From: Pseudalkalibacillus salsuginis
Lineage (GTDB): Bacteria > Bacillota > Bacilli > Bacillales > Fictibacillaceae
DNA length: 64,000 nt
NCBI RefSeq assembly: GCF_021646685.1
Contig: NZ_JAKJHW010000003.1
Span: forward strand, 62,001 to 126,000
Reading direction: 5' to 3'
This document shows, piece after piece, positions 1-8,613 of this stretch. Positions within the stretch are counted from its first letter, which is position 1. Each line of letters starts with the position of its first letter. A model generated the notes under the pieces. It did not search any database, was not told the origin of the DNA, and saw only the letters and a program-made list of their open reading frames with translations. The translations under genes were made by a program, and so were the position numbers.

Positions 1-2
1 TA

Positions 3-653
3 TGGGCATTACCCTGGGATATAAAAGAACGCACATATGGCTTGGATCTCGAAGTAAAAAGCCCGGTATTTCCCTATCGCCTATTGAAACAAATCCATTT
101 GAAACCTGATGGGATCGAACTGAACTATGAAGCTTTGAACGAATCTGATGAGGATTTTCCGTTCATCTGGACAGCTCATTCCCTATTGAATATGAATCAG
201 GCGACAAGCATTGCCCTTCCAATGGACCTATGTGAAGTCATGACGGTAGAGCATGGATCTAAACATCTTGGGGAGTGGGGGACGATCCACCCTTACCCCT
301 TGACGACTTCCAAAAGCACCAATCAACCGATCGATTTGTCCCGGTTTGTTCCTCTGGAAACCGATAGCATGGAAAAATTCTATTTTACCGACCGTTTGAA
401 AGAAGGATGGTGCAAGGTCGTCCAGGAGGACATCAGCCGGACGCTTACCTACCGCTACCCTCCAGAAAAGGTCCCATACCTGGGCATCTGGAAAACGGAA
501 GGCGGCTACCGTGGAGAATATAACTTCGCCCTTGAGCCATGCACAGGGGTTTATGATGACGTTTATGTCGCCAATAAAATCGATAAAGTCTCAAAGATTC
601 CAGCCAAAGGATCCTACACGTGGACGTTTACGATGGAGATAGGTGGTTTGTGA
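3..653 (+). CDS. Galactose mutarotase-like protein, 5' truncated
   Basis: The reading frame is open to the left edge, so the N-terminus lies outside the window; the visible part is about 216 codons. The segment FPFIWTAHSLLNM followed by a run of beta-strand-like sequence and a C-terminus ending in KGSYTWTFTMEIGGL resembles aldose 1-epimerase / galactose mutarotase-like proteins, where a similar 'P-F-W-x-x-H' motif carries an active-site His. This assignment rests on fold-level pattern only; the substrate is unknown and catalytic residues in the missing part cannot be checked. A clear terminator follows 8 bases after the stop, so this is the last gene of its transcript. Confidence 0.5.
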   Translation, partial: WALPWDIKERTYGLDLEVKSPVFPYRLLKQIHLKPDGIELNYEALNESDEDFPFIWTAHSLLNMNQATSIALPMDLCEVMTVEHGSKHLGEWGTIHPYPLTTSKSTNQPIDLSRFVPLETDSMEKFYFTDRLKEGWCKVVQEDISRTLTYRYPPEKVPYLGIWKTEGGYRGEYNFALEPCTGVYDDVYVANKIDKVSKIPAKGSYTWTFTMEIGGL

Positions 654-660
654 TGAAACA

Positions 661-692
661 AGGACCTTTCATTGATGATCGGTCCTATTTTT
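661..692 (+). terminator. Rho-independent terminator of the mutarotase-like gene
   Basis: AGGACC (661-666) pairs with GGTCCT (681-686), followed by ATTTTTA. It sits directly after the stop codon at 653. Confidence 0.75.
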
Positions 693-717
693 ACACGTTA
701 AGATAGTATAAAAGTTT

Positions 718-1127
718 TGGTTGCGATGAAGTGAAGTCCAGCTCCAACGCCCAACCACTTGTATCACCTTAATCCTCCTGCGGCTGTCGACACATTGATT
801 TAAATCGAAGCGTTTACCTACGTAGAACCGAATTTTGTTTGGTTCAAGCCTCCTCGTCGGACTTCCAGTGACCTTCGTGGTTAACCAGGGCATTTGCGCT
901 TTTCTTGTGATTTACAATGTTAAAAATGACTGAATAGACCAAGAAAATAGAATCCAAGCGTCTAAAATATATGTTGAACGGGATAAGGGGCTATCGCGGA
1001 AAACATTATCCCGACAACTGAAGGGAAAAATCTTACAACTTTGAAATTATCCTGACAACTCGGAAATTATCTCAACAACTTTACATTTATCCTAACAACT
1101 CAAAAAACAAGGAGAAATGAGGAATAA
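718..1127. repeat. Dispersed mosaic intergenic repeat, copy 1
   Basis: This non-coding stretch is a mosaic of blocks found elsewhere in the window. Positions 718-768 and 845-908 match 29861-29990 (blocks CTCCAACGCCCAACCACTTG and CTCGTCGGACTTCCAGTGAC). Positions 779-810 and 888-1127 match 15833-16104, with only scattered substitutions and a 77-base gap between the two blocks. The last part contains 20-21-base tandem units of the form TTATCCnnACAACT. A further decayed piece of the 'CCAGTG.TCTTCGTGGCTGA' block recurs at about 1130-1172. Elements ending in a GCGCTTTTCTT-like block are common between Bacillaceae genes; function unknown. No convincing ORF. Confidence 0.8.
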
Positions 1128-1175
1128 TTTCCAGTGGTCTTCGTGGCTGATTAGGGCATTTACGCTTTTCTTGAT

Positions 1176-1216
1176 GTCGAAAAAGGAAAGAGGACTATAG
1201 TCGTTCTCCCACCGAT
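1176..1216. repeat. Short dispersed repeat (GGACTATAGTCGTTCTCC type)
   Basis: The block GTCGAAAAAGGAAAGAGGACTATAGTCGTTCTCC-like is repeated with few changes at 46676-46722. GACTATAGTC is a perfect 10-base palindrome. The bases from here to about 1380 contain no supported gene. Confidence 0.6.
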
Positions 1217-1382
1217 TTATGTCAGCTTTTTGTTGTAAAACGATTGTCGTTTTACTCAATAGATGCGATTTGAATGAGAGTTTTGGAACATTTTCAGTCC
1301 GCCTGGGAATAAGGGGTAGCGAAGCGGGGCAAAGTAGATGGATCGTATTAACAGAAAATTATTTAATCATAAAAAAGTTTAT

Positions 1383-1421
1383 CCTAAAAGGAAAGCCGCA
1401 TTATCCCGATGGAATGCGGCT
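1383..1421 (-). terminator. Terminator of the epimerase gene (minus strand)
   Basis: AGCCGCATT (1394-1402) pairs with AATGCGGCT (1413-1421); read on the minus strand the hairpin is followed by TTTCCTTTTAGG. It lies about 85 bases past the stop of the minus-strand gene ending at 1506. Confidence 0.6.
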
Positions 1422-1505
1422 GTTTCAGGAAATAGTTTTTGGGATGTTCACACTGACCAGAAGACAATATTTTCCTTAGTTGATGGGCATGGGATAATAT
1501 ACCCT

Positions 1506-2552
1506 TCACAATGTCTCCGTATTCTCTTTTTGAAACCAGGTTTCTAGCAGCTCCAGCTCTCTTTCTTGTGAGATCCCTGCTTTTCGTTCTGTATCCTGTC
1601 TTGATTTCTCCCATTGATACACATCATGCACAGTATCTTCAAAAGGTCTTAAGGAAAGGCCAGCGTTAACGGCTTTTTCTATACTGATGAAAAAGGATCC
1701 TTTCCATGGTTCTGTTTCTCCGTCTAACGGGAAGTTTTCAGGAACCCATAGTGGCATTTCCGTCCATGGCTGTACTTTGTTCTCCATTAAAAACTGTTCT
1801 TCTACCCAAACAAATTCGGCATCGCTTTTCGTAACTGCCCTACAGGTATTCAATAGCTCTTCGATAGTCAGTTTGTATTTCGGACCTGTTACATTGAATG
1901 TACCTGCCTTTCTCTTTTCCGCCATATTGAAAGCCCATTTTGCTATATCTTTTACGTCAATTAATTGTACTGGTCGCTCTGAACGTCCCGGTACCAAAAC
2001 TTTTCCGCCTTGTGCTACACGGTGCAACCAGTACGGGAGCCGATCGGTATAGTCAAACGGTCCGACAAGTTGCCCAGCTCTTATATGCAAAACACGCCCT
2101 GGCCAATTCTTCTCAGCTTCTGCTTCACATAGTACTTTCAGTGGACCATAATACTCGTAAGGGGAGATCTTCCCCTCCTCAACGTCTTTCAATATTTCAT
2201 CCGATGGCATGGATTGTAAATGATATCCTTCCGTAATATTGAAGGGGATCCAATCTTTATAAACTGAAATGCTTGAAATGAATGTATAATGTTCGATGTT
2301 ATCCCCGAGTACAGCGGCGGTTTTTTTAATTTGATGAGGAGCAAATCCGCATGTATCCATTACAATATCCCATTTCCGGTTTTTCAGTAGTGATACATCA
2401 CTGTCTCTATTACCGATTAGCTGCTCCACTTCAGGAAACGTTTCTTTATTGTTGCCACGGTTAAATAAAGTAACTTCATGACCTCTTTTCAATGCTTCCT
2501 CTACCAAAGCTCTCCCTAAAAAACGAGTACCTCCTAATATAAGAACCTTCAT
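1506..2552 (-). CDS. NAD-dependent epimerase/dehydratase family protein
   Basis: A 348-residue extended short-chain dehydrogenase (SDR). The N-terminus MKVLILGGTRFLG holds the Rossmann dinucleotide-binding motif GGTxFLG, a variant of GxxGxxG typical of the subgroup that includes isoflavone-reductase-like and chloroplast RNA-binding CSP41-like SDRs. YEYYGPLKVLCE near residue 140 gives the catalytic Y-x-x-x-K. The start is set by GGAGGAACACT before ATG at 2552. It appears to be a single-gene transcript. The substrate cannot be predicted; a nucleotide sugar or small carbonyl compound is likely from family knowledge. Confidence 0.85.
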   Translation of the reverse strand: MKVLILGGTRFLGRALVEEALKRGHEVTLFNRGNNKETFPEVEQLIGNRDSDVSLLKNRKWDIVMDTCGFAPHQIKKTAAVLGDNIEHYTFISSISVYKDWIPFNITEGYHLQSMPSDEILKDVEEGKISPYEYYGPLKVLCEAEAEKNWPGRVLHIRAGQLVGPFDYTDRLPYWLHRVAQGGKVLVPGRSERPVQLIDVKDIAKWAFNMAEKRKAGTFNVTGPKYKLTIEELLNTCRAVTKSDAEFVWVEEQFLMENKVQPWTEMPLWVPENFPLDGETEPWKGSFFISIEKAVNAGLSLRPFEDTVHDVYQWEKSRQDTERKAGISQERELELLETWFQKENTETL

Positions 2553-2745
2553 AGTGTTCCTCCATTCACTTTAGTAACCTATTAAAAATCCCTTTATTTT
2601 ACTAACGGCTTCCCTTTGTAAAAAGATACGGGGGGATGAAAAATTTAATCTTTTTTATTAAAGGAAACATCCCGATATTTCAATAGTAAACAGAACTCCA
2701 CTCCGGTTCTATTCTCTTTTCGTTCAACCATAAGGCCTTTAAATG

Positions 2746-2800
2746 AAAGAAGAGCGCAATCATTATTCTTGAATTGCGCCCAATAGCGGAAGATCTTTAC
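2746..2800. repeat. Short interspersed 'GCGCAAT...ATTGCGCCC' repeat
   Basis: AAGAGCGCAATCATTATTCTTGAATTGCGCCCAATA-type block (about 2749-2785). GCGCAAT pairs with ATTGCGC, so it can form a hairpin. Related copies occur at 13541-13597, 12028-12070, 28958-29030, 62438-62498 and, more decayed, at 6006-6048, 8700-8735, 25893-25940 and 60478-60520. All are intergenic. A 60-codon frame through this copy is not considered a gene. Confidence 0.6.
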
Positions 2801-2827
2801 ACTTTTTAGAAGTACCTGTTCATTCAT

Positions 2828-3178
2828 TTACAGATGGCTAAGAATATTGATAAGCTTCCCGAATGGATCCCTTACAAAAAATCGCCGAACCCCCCATGGC
2901 TCCTTAGCTGGTCCATACTCAATTGGAATCCCTGCTTCTTTTATGCGAGTTAGTGCATCATCGAGATCATCAACTTCAATTGACAGATCAGGCACAGGCG
3001 CCTGGGAGCCTCCTTGTGAGAGGAAGCTGATTTGAGTATTCATTTCCTCATCCGAGCCATAAGTTGCAATCCATCCCAGGTTCATCAGTTGATCAAGGCC
3101 GAGTACTTCCTCGTAGAAGTACTTTGCTTTGGTAATATTCGGCGTCTCAACATTGGCAACAATTCGTTTGACCTTCAT
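2828..3178 (-). CDS. VOC (glyoxalase/bleomycin-resistance) family protein
   Basis: A 116-residue single-domain vicinal-oxygen-chelate protein. MKVKRIVANVETPNITKA opens the first beta-alpha-beta unit and FFVRDPFGKLINILSHL closes the last strand, which matches the family's usual length and the conserved 'DPFGxxxN' ending. The start is supported by AGGAGGTAAAT just before ATG. Metal ligands cannot be assigned with confidence: the final E of active glyoxalases is replaced by N (LINIL). Function is therefore open. Confidence 0.8.
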   Translation of the reverse strand: MKVKRIVANVETPNITKAKYFYEEVLGLDQLMNLGWIATYGSDEEMNTQISFLSQGGSQAPVPDLSIEVDDLDDALTRIKEAGIPIEYGPAKEPWGVRRFFVRDPFGKLINILSHL

Positions 3179-3351
3179 ATTTACCTCCTAAATGTTTAGA
3201 TGTTTAACTACATTTCTCCTAACTCAACACTAATGTCATCATAATATCCAATGTCGTTTTTGAAAGTTAAGTGGTACGGCAATGAAGTTGTAATTGTCGC
3301 AAAAAATTTTCCCTCTAGTCGACTATGTTCAAATTGGGGCACAATAGAGGT

Positions 3352-5025
3352 TCAATTTACTGGGATATTCAACCGTTTCATTCTGTTATAGAGAGTGGCC
3401 CTGGTAATTCCTAGTGCGTCAGCCGTAACTTGTTTGTTACCAGACATTTTTCTAAGCGTATTTATTAAAATTTCTCTTTCACAATCCTCCAGTTGTTCTT
3501 TTAAACCTTGATCACTGTGAGGATTCACAAATCGTTTGTTCCGGTGTTCTTCTTCCAGGAACGGTAAGTCTTCTCTCTGGAGGACACCATCAACAGAAAA
3601 TACAACCAATCTTTCGATCACGTTTCGAAGCTCACGGACGTTTCCAGGCCAAGTATGATTCAATAAATCCTTCATAATTTGTTGAGAGATGCCATGGATT
3701 GGCCGGTGATACTTTGTGGAGAATTCATATAAAAAGTAGTGCGTTAATTCAATAATGTCCTCGGTCCGGTCTTTTAGAGGAGGGATGACAAGGTTTACGA
3801 CATTCAATCGATAGTATAGATCTTCCCTGAATTTCCCTTCCTTGATCCGTTTTTTCAAGTCCTGATTTGTCGCTGCAATGATGCAAATATCGGCTTGGAG
3901 TTCTTTGGTTCCACCTACTGCAAAATAAGATCTCTCTTGAATCACCCTAAGAAGTTTGACCTGCATATCAAGCGGTAATTCACCGATTTCATCTAAAAAG
4001 AGGGTTCCTCCTTTAGCCAGTTCAATCTTGCCTTTTTTCCCTTTTTGATCTGCTCCTGAAAATGCTCCTCTTTCATAACCGAACAACTCACTTTCGAATA
4101 AAGACGACGGAATGGCACCACAATTGATTGGAATGAAAGGGGAGGATGTTTTCTCTCTAAGATCATGTATTGCCTTTGCAAATAGTTCCTTACCGACACC
4201 GCTTTCTCCCTGGATTAAAACGGTCGCCTTAGTCGAAGCAAGACGCTTTGTTTTGTTGATTGTTTTCTTTAAAGATCTGCTGCTCCCTCTGATTTTTTCA
4301 AATGGATTGGTGGATAGATTCAATTCAGCAACTTGACGCTCAAGATGGTGGAGTTTGGCGGTTGTTTGGGACAACTCCTGGTTCAATTTAACTTGACTTG
4401 TTATATCGATTTCAGAAGCTACGGCACCAATCGTTTTATTACCGAGTTTAATAGGAGCGGTATTTATCAATACAAATCGATCGGGCCTAGCCAAGTGTTG
4501 GTGACGGTGAAGTGCTTTTCCCGTTTTTAAAGTCTCTAATAGTTCAAGCTTGTCCTTATCAAAAAAGTCAGTCATCGGTTTTCCAAGTATATTTTCTTTA
4601 CTTATTGAAAAGATTTCTTCCGCTTTTTCAGTCCACACCCTGACGATCCCACTATTGTCCACAACTGAAACGGAGGCTTCCATCGTTTCCATAATGGCAT
4701 CGTAATAGGCAAATAAGCATTGATAGGACAGGTGAAGGTTTCTGAAAAATGTCCCGCGATCAATATAACCGATAGGGCTTTTCTTTTGATCCATTACTAA
4801 TACAAAGGCATGGTCGATCAAAATTTCAACCAATTCCTCAGTCCTGCAATCCGACGTTATCCAGATGCTTTTCTGTGGACTATTTTGATCGTATTGGAAG
4901 AAGAGCTGTTCATTATCAAAGAAAAAAGTTAATGGTTCATTCACATTTGCTTGTTTAGTCGTTTTGTCTTGAAACGTAAAATCTTTCTTCAGCAGCCCTT
5001 TTACCTGTGGCAGTTTAAAAGGCAT
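3352..5025 (-). CDS. Sigma-54-dependent enhancer-binding transcriptional activator
   Basis: A 557-residue NtrC-class activator. Residues 1-110 hold a variable sensory region with a CBS-like half motif, about 120-225 a PAS domain (MEASVSVVDNSGIVRVW), 245-475 an AAA+ domain with Walker A GESGVGKE, Walker B GGTLFLDE and arginine-finger region, and the last 45 residues a Fis-type helix-turn-helix (VTADALGITRATLYNRM). The sigma-54 contact loop reads GAFSGA instead of the usual GAFTGA. I chose the ATG at 5025 (MPFKLPQV) because GGGAGGTGG precedes it; longer forms would run into the upstream gene. It is the only such regulator in view, and four sigma-54 promoters lie in the hydroxyproline cluster from 14.6 kb on, so it is a candidate activator for that cluster (inference). 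It follows the PrmC-like gene by 73 bases. Confidence 0.93.
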   Translation of the reverse strand: MPFKLPQVKGLLKKDFTFQDKTTKQANVNEPLTFFFDNEQLFFQYDQNSPQKSIWITSDCRTEELVEILIDHAFVLVMDQKKSPIGYIDRGTFFRNLHLSYQCLFAYYDAIMETMEASVSVVDNSGIVRVWTEKAEEIFSISKENILGKPMTDFFDKDKLELLETLKTGKALHRHQHLARPDRFVLINTAPIKLGNKTIGAVASEIDITSQVKLNQELSQTTAKLHHLERQVAELNLSTNPFEKIRGSSRSLKKTINKTKRLASTKATVLIQGESGVGKELFAKAIHDLREKTSSPFIPINCGAIPSSLFESELFGYERGAFSGADQKGKKGKIELAKGGTLFLDEIGELPLDMQVKLLRVIQERSYFAVGGTKELQADICIIAATNQDLKKRIKEGKFREDLYYRLNVVNLVIPPLKDRTEDIIELTHYFLYEFSTKYHRPIHGISQQIMKDLLNHTWPGNVRELRNVIERLVVFSVDGVLQREDLPFLEEEHRNKRFVNPHSDQGLKEQLEDCEREILINTLRKMSGNKQVTADALGITRATLYNRMKRLNIPVN

Positions 5026-5098
5026 CCTTCCACCTCCCCGAATGTAATGCCAAGAAATTATCATTTTATTTGTGATTACAACTAAGTGCTTATTTACT

Positions 5099-5881
5099 CT
5101 AAAAGCCAGAATTCGATCCGATAACGACAGTAGCGTCCAGTTCCTCGTCTCTAGCCACTTTCGTGATAAGCCCAGCACTAGTAAAGATTTCAATGGTCTG
5201 GGGTGCCTGCATTTCGCTCGTCTCTATCAAAAGATTTCCTCCTGGTGCTAGCCAGAGAAATGCTTCTTCTGCTACTCTTTGCTGGATGTCAAGTCCATCC
5301 TCTCCTCCGTCAAGTGCCACCTTCGGTTCATGTAGGCGAGCCTCCTGGGGGAGATGCTTGATTGCCTCGGTAGGAACATAAGGTACGTTCGCAACTAGGA
5401 TGTTCACACGGCCTTTAAGTGAGTGGGGTAGGGCTTTATACAAGTCACCTTCAAAAACATGGCCACCGAAATCCGTTACGTTGCGGCCAGCGCACCGTAC
5501 TGCGACAGAGTCAATGTCAACAGAATACAATTCGACTCGTCCCAAAGCTGCCGCCAGTGCTACACCTACAGCACCTGACCCGCAACATAGGTCAACGACG
5601 GTATCACCATAACATAACAGAGCTTCTGCCTGTTGAACAAGAAACTCGGTACGTTGGCGAGGCACGAAAACGCCCCGATCCACTTCTATCCGCAAACCAC
5701 AGAACTCTGCAAATCCAACAACATATTCAAGAGGTAACCCATTGGCTCGCATTTCCACCATTTTCTTAAGGTCCTCTGGAGTTCGTGCCTCTGAGATAAG
5801 TAATCGGGTCTCATCTTCTGCGAAAACACAACCAGCACTCCGAAGCTTTTTAATTATAAATTCTTCCGTTTTATTGTCCAA
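5099..5881 (-). CDS. PrmC-related putative protein N5-glutamine methyltransferase
   Basis: A 260-residue SAM-dependent methyltransferase of the HemK/PrmC type. DLCCGSGAVGVALA is motif I (SAM binding) and ILVANVPYVPTEAI carries NVPY in place of the NPPY found in true PrmC; this change defines a PrmC-related subfamily whose substrate is unknown. FVPRQRTEFLV matches the 'P-R-x-x-T-E' segment of the family. The start is a TTG at 5881 with AGGA nine bases upstream. Base composition looks more GC-rich than the neighbours, which hints at acquisition from elsewhere. It may be co-transcribed with the sigma-54 regulator downstream. Confidence 0.85.
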   Translation of the reverse strand: MDNKTEEFIIKKLRSAGCVFAEDETRLLISEARTPEDLKKMVEMRANGLPLEYVVGFAEFCGLRIEVDRGVFVPRQRTEFLVQQAEALLCYGDTVVDLCCGSGAVGVALAAALGRVELYSVDIDSVAVRCAGRNVTDFGGHVFEGDLYKALPHSLKGRVNILVANVPYVPTEAIKHLPQEARLHEPKVALDGGEDGLDIQQRVAEEAFLWLAPGGNLLIETSEMQAPQTIEIFTSAGLITKVARDEELDATVVIGSNSGF

Positions 5882-6293
5882 AAAGATTTTTCCTATTTAT
5901 CTCACCACTTTGATAAGTTTATTTATAGCCCTGTATTCGTTAAAAATAGGAGATATCCTTCTTCAACAAAATAGCCCTAACCTTATTCTGTTCAGTTTTA
6001 TATAAGCGCCCTCATTCTCTTCAACTATAGCGCCCTATTCTTGAATAATCAAAGAGCTTCTGTTAACGAGTATTTTGTTCAATAATGAACTTTTCTTGTA
6101 ACTCAACAAAACGGCTTAGAATCTAATTCCAATCACTCACAGTCCCCAAATCTTTTATACGTTCTATGGATATGCCCAGATTACAAAATTGCCCAGGGTA
6201 AATGAATTCTTATCCATGCTTTAGACATAGTCCTCAATCTACGAATCGTATAAACTAGAGGATAAATGTAATAGAAAATAGGTGAAGCAAGTG
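5882..6293. other. Intergenic region with decayed repeat
   Basis: No supported gene. It contains GCGCCCTCATTCTC...GCGCCCTATTCTTGAATAA-type sequence (6006-6048), a degenerate member of the short GCGCCC repeat family, and the upstream region of the ECF41 gene. Confidence 0.5.
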
Positions 6294-7160
6294 ATGGAGT
6301 TGGATAGATTATATAAGACATATCAACCGTTTCTTTTTTCCGTTGCGTACCGGATGCTTGGATCAGTTACCGACGCAGAAGATATCGTTCATGATTTATT
6401 CCTGCAGCTTAAGCTTGACACTGATCAAATTAAGGACTTGAAGGCATATCTTGCCAAAGTGACGACGAATCGATGTCTAAACTTTTTAAAATCCGCCCGT
6501 AAGAGAAGAGAAATTTACACAGGGCCATGGTTGCCTGAACCTCGGGTACACCAAACCGGGCAGCCTTTAGATAAGGTTGTAACAGACGAAACAGTTTCTT
6601 ATGCCTTTCTCGTTTTGCTGGATCAACTGTCACCTGTCGAAAGAGCAGTATTCGTTCTTAGAGAAGCATTTGCTTATGACTATGGGGATATTGCCGGGAT
6701 ACTGGAAAAGACTGAAGTGAATTGCAGAAAAATCTACAGCCGTGCTAAGCGGAAATTAAAGAATGATTTGCCTGTCCATCCGGAGAATACTGAACGTGTT
6801 GATCTCCTAGTAAGAACATTCATAAAAGCATCGATGACCGGAAATTTTGAGGAATTTATTGATATTCTTACAGAAGATGTTGTACTTGTTACTGACGGCG
6901 GAGGAAAAGTGATTTCTGCATTAAATCCAATTGTAAACAAACAGCGGGTATCTGCCTTTCTTAAAGGAATTTCCGGTAAAGGAAGTTTCATAGGAGGACT
7001 TCTTCCGGTGATGGTCAATGGTCAAAAAGGAATCTTACAAGTAAAAGAGGGGCATCCAATCAAAGTCATCTGCTTTGAATTAGATTCAAAACAAAAAAAT
7101 ATCCGGAGAATCTTTATTGTTTCAAATCCGGATAAATTAAATCACATTCCTGTTCCTTAA
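6294..7160 (+). CDS. ECF41-family RNA polymerase sigma factor
   Basis: A sigma-70-family regulator of about 288 residues. Region 2 is at the N-terminus (FSVAYRMLGSVTDAEDIVHD), region 4 at about 110-155 (LSPVERAVFVLRE), followed by a SnoaL-like C-terminal extension. The extension has both ECF41 signatures, DGGGK and NPDKL near the end; in this family the extension tunes activity without a separate anti-sigma factor. ATG at 6294 is preferred over GTG at 6282 because AGGTGA lies nine bases before it. The next gene is a carboxymuconolactone-decarboxylase-family protein, the classic ECF41 partner, and an ECF41-like promoter lies between the two. Confidence 0.93.
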   Translation: MELDRLYKTYQPFLFSVAYRMLGSVTDAEDIVHDLFLQLKLDTDQIKDLKAYLAKVTTNRCLNFLKSARKRREIYTGPWLPEPRVHQTGQPLDKVVTDETVSYAFLVLLDQLSPVERAVFVLREAFAYDYGDIAGILEKTEVNCRKIYSRAKRKLKNDLPVHPENTERVDLLVRTFIKASMTGNFEEFIDILTEDVVLVTDGGGKVISALNPIVNKQRVSAFLKGISGKGSFIGGLLPVMVNGQKGILQVKEGHPIKVICFELDSKQKNIRRIFIVSNPDKLNHIPVP

Positions 7161-7201
7161 TAAGGATAGACCGAGAGCTTAGTGCGAGCTCTCTATATTT
7201 A

Positions 7202-7228
7202 TGTCACAAATCAATCCTCTGTTTTGTC
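7202..7228 (+). promoter_or_regulatory. Putative ECF41-type promoter
   Basis: TGTCACA (7202-7208), 16 bases, then TGTC (7225-7228). The known ECF41 target promoter is TGTCACA with CGTC about 16 bases on. It ends 44 bases before the start of the partner gene. Confidence 0.6.
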
Positions 7229-7272
7229 TTATAAGTGAAATCCTAAAACGGTTAAATGGAGGAGATAGACAC

Positions 7273-7734
7273 ATGGAGCAACGTATTAACTACATGGAGA
7301 CAAATCGGGAAGTTGTTAAATTAATGAGTCAATTGGAGGAGTACAAGAAAACTACGGAAATTGATAACAAATTAATCGAATTAATTAAAATTCGTGCGTC
7401 TCAAATCAATGGCTGTGCGTACTGCTTGGATATGCACACAAAGGATGCCCGGGCAAATGGTGAAACCGAACAAAGAATTTACTGTTTGAATGCTTGGCGT
7501 GAGTCACCATTCTATCTTGAGGCGGAAAGGGCTGCGCTAGAATTAACAGAAGCAGTCACAACCATTTCGGCAAACGGTGTACCAGATGATCTGTATGAGC
7601 GGGTCAGCCTTCATTTTGATGAAAAACAATATATCGATCTCGTTACCATAATTATCACGATCAACGGCTGGAACCGATTGGCCATTTCATCCAAAAGCAT
7701 ACCCGGACACTACAAGCCTGTAACAGAAAAATAA
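7273..7734 (+). CDS. Carboxymuconolactone decarboxylase (AhpD-like) family protein, ECF41 target
   Basis: A 153-residue all-helical protein. INGCAYCLDMHTKDAR contains the redox pair C-x-x-C and the downstream His of the AhpD-like alkylhydroperoxidase core. ATG at 7273 is chosen because GGAGGAGATAGACAC precedes it. It lies about 110 bases after the ECF41 sigma gene, with a candidate ECF41 promoter in the gap, and a terminator follows. Members act as peroxidases or decarboxylases; as the standard ECF41 target its physiological substrate is not known. Confidence 0.9.
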   Translation: MEQRINYMETNREVVKLMSQLEEYKKTTEIDNKLIELIKIRASQINGCAYCLDMHTKDARANGETEQRIYCLNAWRESPFYLEAERAALELTEAVTTISANGVPDDLYERVSLHFDEKQYIDLVTIIITINGWNRLAISSKSIPGHYKPVTEK

Positions 7735-7752
7735 TTTTTGGCAACATAAAAC

Positions 7753-7786
7753 CCCTTGTATTCAGAATGGATACGAGGGATTTTTT
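7753..7786 (+). terminator. Rho-independent terminator
   Basis: CCCTTGTATTC (7753-7763) pairs with GGATACGAGGG (7769-7779), followed by ATTTTTT. It closes the ECF41/CMD unit. Confidence 0.85.
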
Positions 7787-7962
7787 ACTTAGCTTTTTAT
7801 TCCACAAAATGGCCCGTTCATTGAAGAATATAAAACTTCCTTTATTGCTAATTTGTACTTACCCTAAAGTAGCCATATTTTCAACATGTCTCTATTATAG
7901 TTTTATTTGGGATCTAAGTTATGACACCTTTATACCTTGATAATTCCGTACGTTAAAAAAGT

Positions 7963-8613
7963 GTGTCAATCTTATTTAGTTTAGTGTTAATTACGGCGTG
8001 TTCCAATGAAGCGGATAAGTCAGATTCATCAAATGCTATTGAGGAAGCAAAGAAAAATGGTGACGTTGTCGTTTTGTATAAAGCCAATACATTTAAGGAA
8101 ATTTTCAATGATGATAATGTTGAAATGTTTAATATTGATCAACTTTTGGAGCTGATTTCACATGTTGAGAATAAAATAAAGTCGTCCGAAGTTACTATTT
8201 CTATTTTTAATCAAAATGGGTAAAAGACGACGAATACATTATTCTTTGATGGAGAATTTATGAAATTTGAGAACAACTATGGAGGATATCCGCGAGCACC
8301 AAAAGGCACCTTTAAATGTAAGTTCACTTCTTTAAGAGGTGGAGATATTTACTTGCAAATGTGTACAAGTGGTGAGGGGAAAGAAGTGTCAACGATGCTC
8401 GGATTAATTGGAAGTGAAGAGGCTTTTAAAAAGGCAAAACAATCTGCATCTAAAAAAATAATTGATATTTTTACAGTTGACAGGGGGATGACCATGTTGA
8501 GTTATCGGTATGATAAGTACCTGGGCTTTTTACTCCTAAAGTTGTTTAAGTTTAATACTTCCAACACGCACACCCCCGTCCTGTTTTGGATGGGGGTAAA
8601 ATCAATTTATTAA
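7963..8613 (+). pseudogene. Broken small lipoprotein gene, DUF4362-like (tentative)
   Basis: Two pieces in the same frame are divided by one TAA at 8221-8223: 7963-8223 (lipoprotein-type start SLVLITACSNEADKS, then EEAKKNGDVVVL) and 8224-8613 (FFDGEFMKFENNYGGYPR onward). Both halves resemble small lipoproteins with DUF4362-like sequence. The start is poor: there is no good ribosome binding site, the signal peptide lacks basic residues, and a stop lies two codons upstream of the GTG. A hairpin (8572-8597) falls inside the last codons, so the native C-terminus probably lay earlier. I read it as an inactivated gene; a sequencing error at the TAA would restore much of it. Confidence 0.5.
8572..8597 (+). 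terminator. Hairpin, possible terminator
   Basis: ACCCCCGTCC (8572-8581) pairs with GGATGGGGGT (8588-8597) around a 6-base loop; there is no T-run, only an AT-rich tail. Confidence 0.45.

Noticed and set aside
669-893. Minus-strand open frame of 74 codons
   Set aside because: It lies inside the dispersed repeat, has no ribosome binding site, and its counterpart in copy 3 is not open.
1219-1547. Overlapping plus-strand frames of 69-86 codons
   Set aside because: No ribosome binding site, sequence looks like random translation, and they overlap the terminator and 3' end of the epimerase gene.
2645-2827. 60-codon minus-strand frame directly after the VOC gene
   Set aside because: About a third of it is the short GCGCCC repeat; no Shine-Dalgarno and no recognisable protein features.
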